A stretch of DNA of 12,646 bases, from contig WAMH01000169.1 of the NCBI GenBank assembly GCA_015522395.1, positions 1 to 12,646 of the forward strand. The letters are read 5' to 3'. Made by a program: the position numbers and the translations under genes. A model generated the notes under the pieces. It saw only the letters and a program-made list of their open reading frames with translations. It ran no database searches and had not been told where the DNA came from. The DNA is from Thermococcus sp. GTDB lineage: Archaea; Methanobacteriota_B; Thermococci; Thermococcales; Thermococcaceae. Shown here piece by piece: positions 6,494 through 11,960 of this stretch. Within the stretch, counting starts at the first letter, position 1. Every line of letters begins with the position of its first letter.

Positions 6494-6510
6494 TTTCACC
6501 CGCGGTGAGT
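6494..6510. promoter_or_regulatory. Candidate Thermococcales glycolytic motif (Tgr operator) upstream of GAPDH
   Basis: The plus strand reads TTTCAC-CCGCG-GTGAGT. The described operator of the TrmB-family regulator Tgr is TATCAC-N5-GTGATA, so spacing and the central TCAC/GTGA halves match exactly, with three outer mismatches. It sits immediately upstream of the GAPDH TATA region relative to minus-strand transcription. That is the position reported for activation of gluconeogenic genes; in glycolytic genes the site lies downstream and represses. The assignment rests on sequence and position only. Confidence 0.5.
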
Positions 6511-6546
6511 GGGAACGTTTTTACGGAGTTCACCGTATAATAGACT

Positions 6547-6558
6547 GGGGTGATCCCC
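6547..6558 (+). promoter_or_regulatory. Ribosome binding site inside a perfect GGGG-TGAT-CCCC palindrome
   Basis: GGGGTGATCCCC ends directly against the GTG start at 6559. The GGGGTGATC part is a strong match to the archaeal anti-Shine-Dalgarno sequence, which decides the start of the 50-aa gene. The four G and four C residues could pair around a TGAT loop and hide the site. Confidence 0.5.
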
Positions 6559-6711
6559 GTGAGAAAGGTGAAAAAGCCTTCTGAAAGGCCTCTCATGCTG
6601 CCCGGTGAGGCCGTTTCCCAGCTCGATCCCTTCAACAGGCAGTTCTTCGAGTGGGATGAGGTTCTGAGGCTCTCGCGGAAAAGGCGCAAACCCTCTTCGC
6701 CCTCCGTCTGA
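6559..6711 (+). CDS. Small protein of unknown function (50 aa)
   Basis: A short gene on the plus strand in the gap between GAPDH and the CinA-like gene. It starts with GTG and encodes 50 residues beginning MRKVKKPSERPLMLPGEA and continuing through VSQLDPFNRQFFEWDEVL to a basic, serine/proline-rich tail (SRKRRKPSSPSV). I do not recognise a family. Coding is supported by a strong ribosome binding site (GGGGTGATC, 4 bases before the start), by fitting neatly between neighbours, and by a reasonable amino acid composition. It has no membrane segment or cysteine. The TATA-like TTTTTACG at 6518-6525 could drive it. A second in-frame GTG at 6568 is less well placed. The CinA-like gene begins 46 bases after its stop, so the two may be co-expressed. 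Confidence 0.65.
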   Translation: MRKVKKPSERPLMLPGEAVSQLDPFNRQFFEWDEVLRLSRKRRKPSSPSV

Positions 6712-6757
6712 TGGGAAGGTTTAAAGCGTTCTTCCCGAAGGTTCTTCGGTGGTGGCG

Positions 6758-7513
6758 ATGTTCGCCGAGGTACTGACGATAGGTGATGAACTCCTCACGG
6801 GAAACACCGTGGACAGCAATTCGGCATTCATAGCGAAAAAGCTCACGGAGAGGGGCTACTGGGTGAGGAGGAAGACCACCGTTGGCGACGACGTCGGGGA
6901 GATAAAGGCCGTCATCCGTGAGATTCTGGGGAGGAAGCCGGAGGTTCTGGTCATCTCCGGGGGGTTAGGCCCCACCCACGACGACGTGACGATGGTGGCC
7001 GTTGCAGAGGCGCTCAACAGAAGACTCGTCCTCTGCGATGATTGTCTGGAAAAAATCAGGGCCTTCTACGAGCGGCTCTACAGGGAAGGCTACATAGACG
7101 ACCCCAAACTCAACGAAGCGCGTAGGAAGATGGCCTACCTGCCCGAGGGGGCCGAGCCTCTGGAGAACAGGGAAGGAGCCGCTCCCGGAGCCTACATCGA
7201 GCACGGGGGCGTTAAAATATTCGTTCTCCCCGGAATGCCCCGGGAGATGAAGGCGATGCTCGAAAACGAAGTCCTTCCACGGCTCGGCTCGCGGAAGTTC
7301 GTTCAGAGAAAGCTCTTAGCGGAGATAACCGACGAGAGCAAGCTAGCGCCGATACTCAACGAAACACTGAAGCGCTTCAACGTCAGGATTCACTCTTCCC
7401 CAAAGGGGTTCGGCAGGTACATCGGGATAATCCTCTTCGGAGAGAGCGAGGAGGAGATAGAGCGCGCGAAGGCTTTCATGGAGGGGAAGGGGATCCGCTT
7501 CGAAGAGCAGTAG
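6758..7513 (+). CDS. CinA N-terminal/MoCF-domain protein (COG1058)
   Basis: A 251-aa protein made up of the molybdopterin-binding-like (MoaB/MogA fold) domain found at the N-terminus of CinA. Archaeal members are often labelled 'nicotinamide mononucleotide deamidase-related', but the CinA C-terminal deamidase (PncC) domain is absent here. The bacterial CinA N-terminal domain has been described as an ADP-ribose pyrophosphatase, so a nucleotide-hydrolysis or NAD-salvage role is possible but unproven. Visible motifs are EVLTIGDELLTGNTVDSNS (4-22) and the phosphate-binding VISGGLGPTHDDVT (65-78), followed by GAAPGAYIEHGG and FVLPGMPREM. The start at 6758 is preferred over GTG 6749, since GGTGGTGG occupies 6748-6755 just ahead of the ATG. 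A TTTAAAG box at 6719-6725 is a plausible promoter. Confidence 0.9.
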   Translation: MFAEVLTIGDELLTGNTVDSNSAFIAKKLTERGYWVRRKTTVGDDVGEIKAVIREILGRKPEVLVISGGLGPTHDDVTMVAVAEALNRRLVLCDDCLEKIRAFYERLYREGYIDDPKLNEARRKMAYLPEGAEPLENREGAAPGAYIEHGGVKIFVLPGMPREMKAMLENEVLPRLGSRKFVQRKLLAEITDESKLAPILNETLKRFNVRIHSSPKGFGRYIGIILFGESEEEIERAKAFMEGKGIRFEEQ

Positions 7514-7577
7514 CGAAAGGGTGATAAAGCGGGTTACTTTATGCCTTTTAACTTTAAAGCGTGATACGGTGTTTCAC

Positions 7578-8405
7578 ATGCTCCCGCCGGAAGTTCGCTC
7601 GATACTCGAGGAGATGCGCTCCGAGAGGATAAGGGGCGCGAGCTGGCTGGCCGTGAAGGGCACTGATGCCTACATCGCCCTCGCCAACATACTTAAGGGA
7701 GAGGAACTGGAGAACGCGTTGAGGGAGATGAAAAAAGAGGTTCCTGCGGTAAACAGGACGATGGCGTCGCTCTATAACTTGGCCCGCTTCATGCCCGTGA
7801 CTGGGAACCCAGAGGTTGTGAGGGCAAAAGCTGAGGAGTTCATCCGCCTCGCGGAGGAGGCGAAGCGCGAGATTGGGAACATAGGGAGCGAGCTTATAGA
7901 TGAGAACGAGGTTGTGATTACCCACTCCTTCTCCTCCGCGGTTCTCGAGATTTTTAAGACCGCAAAAAAGAAGGGCAAACGCTTCAAAGTTATTCTCACC
8001 GAGAGCGCACCTGACTACGAGGGGATAGCTTTGGCAGGGGAGCTTGAAAAGTTGGGCGTTCCCTTTGAGGTTATAACTGACGCCCAGCTCGGCCTCTTCG
8101 CGGGGAGGGCGACGCTCGCGCTCGTCGGGGCGGACAACGTGACGAGCGACGGGGCTGTAATCAACAAGACCGGCACGTATCCCCTCGCGCTTGCATGCCA
8201 CGACAACGGCGTTCCTTTCTACGCAGCCGCCGAGAGCTTCAAGCTCCATCCCGGGCTCACCTTAGAGGAAGTCGAGATAGTCGAGAGGCCCTACTCAAGG
8301 CAGGGATACCGCGTCAGAAACTACCTCTTCGACGTTACCCCCTGGCGCTACATCCGGGGTGTGATAACGGAGCTTGGGATTTTAGTTCCCCCAAAGGAGA
8401 TATGA
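7578..8405 (+). CDS. aIF2B-alpha-like protein (eIF2B alpha/beta/delta family)
   Basis: A 275-aa protein of the eIF2B alpha/beta/delta superfamily, which also includes methylthioribose-1-phosphate isomerase (MtnA) and ribose-1,5-bisphosphate isomerase. It resembles the Pyrococcus aIF2B-alpha-type protein rather than the two isomerases. An N-terminal helical part covers 1-110 (MLPPEVRSILEEMRSERIRG, ASLYNLARFMPVT); the Rossmann-like part has VITHSFSSAVLEIF (113-126), KVILTESAPDYEG, and VGADNVTSDGAVINKTGTYP (183-202). The isomerases have a catalytic cysteine in a THC motif; here that position is S117, while the aspartate of GAD (D186) remains, so isomerase chemistry is unlikely. The start at 7578 is chosen over 7521 because the family begins MLPP. 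Only a weak GGTG precedes it. TTTATG near 7540 may be its TATA box. Confidence 0.88.
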   Translation: MLPPEVRSILEEMRSERIRGASWLAVKGTDAYIALANILKGEELENALREMKKEVPAVNRTMASLYNLARFMPVTGNPEVVRAKAEEFIRLAEEAKREIGNIGSELIDENEVVITHSFSSAVLEIFKTAKKKGKRFKVILTESAPDYEGIALAGELEKLGVPFEVITDAQLGLFAGRATLALVGADNVTSDGAVINKTGTYPLALACHDNGVPFYAAAESFKLHPGLTLEEVEIVERPYSRQGYRVRNYLFDVTPWRYIRGVITELGILVPPKEI

Positions 8406-8432
8406 CGGAAAACCCACAGGACAGGTTACAAA

Positions 8433-8446
8433 CAGGCAAAAAACGG
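8433..8446 (-). terminator. Oligo-T tract after the 690-aa exported protein gene
   Basis: On the minus strand CCGTTTTTTGCCTG follows the stop by about 20 bases, in the 60-base gap between the convergent aIF2B-like gene and the exported-protein gene. The six-T run fits an archaeal terminator for the minus-strand transcript. No comparable T tract is seen for the plus strand. Confidence 0.4.
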
Positions 8447-8465
8447 AAATTAAGAAGGGAAAAGC

Positions 8466-10538
8466 TCACTCCTCGTGGGCGAGCCATAGGAGTGCTCCCT
8501 TTATGAACGGCCAGTTGCTCTTGATGTACTTTCCGCTGTAGCTGTCGCTGAATGCCTTGCTTGAGCCGTAGACCACTATCCTTCCGTTTCCAACCTGAAC
8601 CGCGGCCGCGACGATGGGCTCGCTTCCCTCCGAGGCCACGATGTTACCATCTGCATCGACGGAGTAGCCGCTGCTGTAAGCCTTTATGACCCATACTGCG
8701 CTTCCGCCAATGGTTATCGTGTCGCCGTTGTAGTAGATGGTCCAGTTCTCCGGGATGAACTTGGTTATTGAGCAGTCCCTGTTGTAGATTCCAACGAACG
8801 GATAGTACGGCTTTCCGCTGTTATGTTCCTTGTCCATGAGCTCGTCGGCGTTGAAGTGCACCCCGTACTTACCCACCAGCGCGTTGAGGTCACCGAGGTT
8901 GGCGTACTTGTACCAGTCCGCGGCTACGAAGAGGCTACCTCCGTTCTCAACGTACTGCTGGAGGGCGCTTATCTCCGCCTGGGTGAGCTTCTCCTTGGGG
9001 TTGAGCAGGATGACCACGTCGTAGTTCTTTAAGAGATCGTAGGTTAGGGGCTCCCTGCTCACATCGACCTGCCACTTGAGCTCCTTCTCAATGTCGCTTA
9101 CGAGGCCCTTTACTCCAACTTTATCGACGTAGTACTGGCCGTGAGAGTCATCTATCAGCACCTTCGGGATGTGTATTGTGACGTTACCTCCCGTCGAGGG
9201 CTGTGTGGTGTTTGTCTGATTAGTCTGGTTGGTCGCGGTGCCGTTAGAGCTTGGCTGCTGGCAGCTTGACCACACCATGTTGAGGGCTTCGTGAAGAAGC
9301 GGCAGGGCGTCCCTTACCTCGGTCTCAACGGCCCTGCTCTCCAGGGCCGCCTTCCTTATGTGGACCATGACAGGGAAGTAGTATGAGGCCTTTTCGGGGT
9401 TCTGAAGCTGAATTAAGCCCTTAAGCTGGTTGTAAAGTTTATACTCCCTCTGAATCTCGGCCATCTGGGTCTGTATCTCCCGGACCGTCTGCTTGAGGTC
9501 GCCGAGGTTGACGTTACACTTCCCAAGCTGCTCAAGGGTCCAGGTGAAGTTCTGGTAGAGCGGCGTGAGGTTGGCCATCGTCCTCAGGTAGAGGCGCTCG
9601 TAGAAGGGGGTCAGACCGTATGCGATAACGTTCGGGTCGGGGGCAACCCAGACGTCGGCGTACCTCATGTCGTATGGCCCAAGCTCGACCTTGACCTCGT
9701 GAACTCCCGTCTCGGTCGGTATCCAGCTCAGGTTGAACTCGTCCTTCCCCGGCTTCAGGAATACGGTCTCGTTGCGAACCGGTATTCCATCGACGTAGAG
9801 GGTGAGCGTGATGTTCTGGCCCTTCTCGCCGTCGTTCTCGGCCACCACAGTCACCCTGGCCGGATGCCCTTTGATGACAGGTCTGGAAACCTGCATCGAG
9901 GCTATGCTTATCGGCACGTAGTACTCCACAACGAGCTCCGGGTGATCGTTTGGATGCCTTGTGTCGTCCTTTGAGGTGAAGTAGATGTAGTCCTTGACGT
10001 GGACGTGGCTGAGGTTGGAGTGGAGGTAGAAGCTCACGACACCGTCCCCGAGGAACTGTTCCCTGACGAAAGAGGTGACGTTCCATCCGTAGGTGGCTCT
10101 GACGTTGCCGTCCGGCAGGTTAATGACCACCCATGAGAGCGGCCCGGTGGCGTTCTTCGGCCTGTTGGACCACCTTATCGTCTTCTCGCTCCAGTTGTCG
10201 TCGTAGACGCCGTAGACCGTGACGTTGTGGGAGAGCTCCCCGTAGTGGTAGTAGGCGTGGAGAACCAGCGTTGCCTTCAGGATGATCGCCGCGGGTGGAA
10301 TGGAGTCCCTCAGGTCGAACTTGAGGTATGCACGCTCCTCCTTGCCCCAGTAAGTTCCGACCCTTAGCCTGGTGTTCTTGTAGTCAACCCATCCCCCTTC
10401 GTCAACCCAAGCGTCGTCGGTGGGGCTAACAGCTATGGTTTTGGTGGCGTAGCCCTGAGCGGCGCTTACAGGGTGGGTTCCCAGCGGGACGATGCCCAGA
10501 ACCAAAATAAGAGCTAAAACTACTGCCCATTTCCTCAT
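8466..10538 (-). CDS. Large modular exported protein: DNRLRE/CBM96-like, CARDB-like, coiled coil, DUF4350/GATase-like domains
   Basis: A 690-aa secreted or surface protein. Residues 1-26 form a clear signal peptide (MRKWAVVLALILVLGIVPLG, cleavage probably after VSA). About 30-206 resembles the DNRLRE/CBM96 beta-sandwich (DDAWVDEGG, AYLKFDLRDSIP, TIRWSNRP, ELVVEY), a module of cell-surface and carbohydrate-binding proteins. About 208-297 is a CARDB-like Ig fold (VIKGHPARVTVVAENDGEKG). About 335-425 is helical, probably coiled coil (LKQTVREIQTQMAEIQREYK). A Thr/Asn/Gln linker at 428-452 has several N-X-T sequons. The C-terminal 455-690 is an alpha/beta domain like DUF4350 or class I glutamine-amidotransferase-like folds (KVLIDDSHGQYY, YDVVILLNP, QQYVENGGSLFVAADW). 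No C-terminal membrane anchor is seen. The start at 10538 is fixed by AGGTGATC just upstream. Function is unknown; cell-surface glycan binding is an inference. Confidence 0.88.
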   Translation of the reverse strand: MRKWAVVLALILVLGIVPLGTHPVSAAQGYATKTIAVSPTDDAWVDEGGWVDYKNTRLRVGTYWGKEERAYLKFDLRDSIPPAAIILKATLVLHAYYHYGELSHNVTVYGVYDDNWSEKTIRWSNRPKNATGPLSWVVINLPDGNVRATYGWNVTSFVREQFLGDGVVSFYLHSNLSHVHVKDYIYFTSKDDTRHPNDHPELVVEYYVPISIASMQVSRPVIKGHPARVTVVAENDGEKGQNITLTLYVDGIPVRNETVFLKPGKDEFNLSWIPTETGVHEVKVELGPYDMRYADVWVAPDPNVIAYGLTPFYERLYLRTMANLTPLYQNFTWTLEQLGKCNVNLGDLKQTVREIQTQMAEIQREYKLYNQLKGLIQLQNPEKASYYFPVMVHIRKAALESRAVETEVRDALPLLHEALNMVWSSCQQPSSNGTATNQTNQTNTTQPSTGGNVTIHIPKVLIDDSHGQYYVDKVGVKGLVSDIEKELKWQVDVSREPLTYDLLKNYDVVILLNPKEKLTQAEISALQQYVENGGSLFVAADWYKYANLGDLNALVGKYGVHFNADELMDKEHNSGKPYYPFVGIYNRDCSITKFIPENWTIYYNGDTITIGGSAVWVIKAYSSGYSVDADGNIVASEGSEPIVAAAVQVGNGRIVVYGSSKAFSDSYSGKYIKSNWPFIKGALLWLAHEE

Positions 10539-10565
10539 GGGATCACCTACTAAAAAGCGTCCGGA

Positions 10566-10582
10566 AGCTAAATAAATTTTTC
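10566..10582 (-). promoter_or_regulatory. Putative promoter of the 690-aa exported protein gene
   Basis: The minus strand carries AAATTTATTTAGC, an A/T-rich TATA-like box about 35 bases before the ATG at 10538. The predicted start near 10548 keeps the AGGTGATC ribosome binding site (10548-10541) in the leader. Confidence 0.45.
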
Positions 10583-10633
10583 CTTCCCGCAAAGCCTAAA
10601 AGCGCTACCCCAAATAGTACTGTGGTGGTCAAA

Positions 10634-11158
10634 ATGTCCATCACTACAAAAACCGGAGACAAGGGTTTGACGGGCCTCTTTACCGGCGATCGCGTTGCGA
10701 AGTACTCACCGGTAATGGAAGCAAACGGGACGATAGATGAGCTTGACAGCTTCATCGGCGAGGCGAAGCACTACGTTCCGGGGGAGATGACTGAGATACT
10801 GGAGAAAATACAGGTCCAGCTCTACGGCATCATGGGAGAGCTTGCCAGCAAGGGGAAGTACGTCAAGGTCAGCGAGGAGAAAGTCAGGTGGATGGAGGAG
10901 CTGATAGCGAAGTACGAGGAAGAGTTCCAGATGAAGGCCTTCGTCCTGCCGGGTTCGACGATAGCGAGTGCAAAGCTGGACATCTGCAGGACGGTCGCGA
11001 GAAGGGCCGAGAGGAAGGTTGCCAAGCTCGTTCTCGACTACGGCTTCGGCAAGAACGCCCTCGTCTACCTCAACAGGCTCAGCGACCTGCTCTTCATAAT
11101 GGCGCGCGTTATCGAGAAGAGGGAAGGCAAGGTCAAGGAGGTCAGTCAGTCTTCCTGA
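10634..11158 (+). CDS. PduO-type cob(I)alamin adenosyltransferase
   Basis: Transfers the adenosyl group of ATP to cob(I)alamin, making adenosylcobalamin (coenzyme B12), the last step of corrinoid activation. The cofactor is used by enzymes such as methylmalonyl-CoA mutase and class II ribonucleotide reductase. The 174-aa length is normal for the PduO/MMAB family. The N-terminal ATP-binding motif is TKTGDKGLTGLFTGDRVAK (5-23), followed by ANGTIDELDSFIG (30-42). The second signature is ICRTVARRAERKV (117-129), and YLNRLSDLLFIMAR (145-158) closes the helical bundle. The start at 10634 is preferred over GTG 10622 because GGTGGTC lies at 10624-10630. The last 17 bases overlap the end of the convergent 121-aa gene. 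Confidence 0.93.
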   Translation: MSITTKTGDKGLTGLFTGDRVAKYSPVMEANGTIDELDSFIGEAKHYVPGEMTEILEKIQVQLYGIMGELASKGKYVKVSEEKVRWMEELIAKYEEEFQMKAFVLPGSTIASAKLDICRTVARRAERKVAKLVLDYGFGKNALVYLNRLSDLLFIMARVIEKREGKVKEVSQSS

Positions 11159-11507
11159 ACTCCCTCATACTCTCCTCGTATCTGTCCGCGAGGAGCTCAT
11201 CAACCCTGTCCTCAACGTCTCTAAGGGCCCGCTGTGCCTCTTCGATGGTGGAACTCACAACGGCCACTCCAAGACCGCCTATTCTCTTTATGGCTATGGT
11301 CTTGGAACCGTTCTTTATGTAAATCTCAATGTTTCTTTCCTCCAGCCCAAGGTCCTCGGCCTTCTTTTCCACGTACTTAAGGATGTCCTCTATGTGCGCC
11401 CCAAGCTTCTCGTTGCCCTCGAGGCTGAGGCCATCCTGGGTTATGACCATCTCGTAAATCTCTGGTTTCTCCCTGCCCCACAGGAATGATAGGACTCTCG
11501 CTGGCAT
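11142..11507 (-). CDS. Conserved small protein, possible diverged Roadblock/longin-fold partner
   Basis: A 121-aa protein I cannot assign by motif. It begins MPARVLSFLWGREKPEIYEM. From the residue pattern I predict strand (EIYEMVITQDG), strand, helix (AHIEDILKYVEKKAEDLG), three strands (RNIEIYIKNG, KTIAIKRIGG, LGVAVVSS) and a long C-terminal helix (TIEEAQRALRDVEDRVDELL). This beta-beta-alpha-beta-beta-beta-alpha order matches a Roadblock/longin-type fold lacking the first helix, which suits its position directly downstream of a true Roadblock gene. That fold assignment is inference. The start at 11507 is fixed by GGGGGTGAT just upstream; the longer frame to 11579 runs into the neighbouring gene. 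The spacing from the upstream stop is 25 bases. Its 3' end overlaps the convergent PduO gene by 17 bases. Confidence 0.82.
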   Translation of the reverse strand: MPARVLSFLWGREKPEIYEMVITQDGLSLEGNEKLGAHIEDILKYVEKKAEDLGLEERNIEIYIKNGSKTIAIKRIGGLGVAVVSSTIEEAQRALRDVEDRVDELLADRYEESMREFRKTD

Positions 11508-11513
11508 GCTATC

Positions 11514-11533
11514 ACCCCCAAAAAGAAGGGGGT
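11514..11533 (-). promoter_or_regulatory. Hairpin covering the ribosome binding site of the 121-aa gene
   Basis: On the minus strand ACCCCC, an 8-base loop TTCTTTTT, and GGGGGT form a perfect 6-bp stem. The 3' arm is the core of the GGGGGTGAT ribosome binding site of the downstream gene, and the 5' arm begins at the last base of the Roadblock stop codon (11535-11533). Ribosomes ending the first gene would open the stem, so this could couple translation of the two genes. The effect is inferred. Confidence 0.5.
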
Positions 11534-11901
11534 CAGTAGAGCATCTCCTCGAGCTTTGGAAGGACCTTCCTAAGCTCAAGCTTCATCCTGCCAAGGTTCA
11601 GCCCCTCATCACCGATGACGATGAGGTAGTAATCCGTCTTTATCGGATTCACAAAAGTTCTGGCGTTCTTGTATTCGAGTATGGCCTCCTTCAGCTCACC
11701 TGCCCCAAATTGATCTCCCATGAGCTTTATGGCTGAAAGCAGCTCGTGCAGAACTCCGGCGATGGCGTCCCTGTCAAGGTTCTTCTTCATGGCCGATTCG
11801 ATGACGAGACCGTCCTTGTCAACAACTATAGTCCCGATGACGCCGTCGATCTCCAGCATGTCGGTGAGAACCTTTCCCATAACGAGGTCCACCGCCGCCA
11901 T
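11533..11901 (-). CDS. Roadblock/LC7 domain protein (MglB-like)
   Basis: A 122-aa single-domain Roadblock/LC7 protein. Such proteins dimerise and regulate small Ras/Rag/MglA-type GTPases, or serve as scaffold subunits; the partner of this archaeal form is not evident. The fold order is visible: N-terminal helix (1-16), two strands (GVIGTIVVDKDGLVIESA), helix (DRDAIAGVLHELLSAIKLMG), three strands (LKEAILEYKN, RTFVNPIKTD, YYLIVIGD), and C-terminal helix (RMKLELRKVLPKLEEML). The VVDKDGLVIES hairpin is characteristic. The ATG at 11901 follows GGGGGGTGAT at 11912-11903. It is the first gene of a two-gene operon with the 121-aa protein. No GTPase gene occurs in the window. The promoter is uncertain, perhaps TTTTTAAAG at 11951-11959. 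Confidence 0.9.
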   Translation of the reverse strand: MAAVDLVMGKVLTDMLEIDGVIGTIVVDKDGLVIESAMKKNLDRDAIAGVLHELLSAIKLMGDQFGAGELKEAILEYKNARTFVNPIKTDYYLIVIGDEGLNLGRMKLELRKVLPKLEEMLY

Positions 11902-11939
11902 CCTATCACCCCCCGCTTTTTATACTTCTCATGTTTAGA

Positions 11940-11960
11940 AACAAAAAGTTACTTTAAAAA
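11940..11960 (-). promoter_or_regulatory. A/T-rich element: possible Roadblock operon promoter and/or terminator of the MFS gene
   Basis: The minus strand reads ATTTTTAAAGTAACTTTTTGT. TTTTTAAAG is a TATA-like box about 25 bases from a start near 11930, giving a leader of about 30 bases. The T runs could equally end the upstream MFS transcript, whose stop codon lies inside this stretch. A second TATA-like sequence (GTATAAAAA, 11917-11925) is too close to the ATG to keep the ribosome binding site in the transcript. Confidence 0.35.

Noticed and set aside
6530..6545. GTATAATAG as promoter of the 50-aa gene
   Set aside because: The predicted transcription start would fall at or after the GTG start codon and exclude the ribosome binding site. 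TTTTTACG at 6518-6525 is better spaced.
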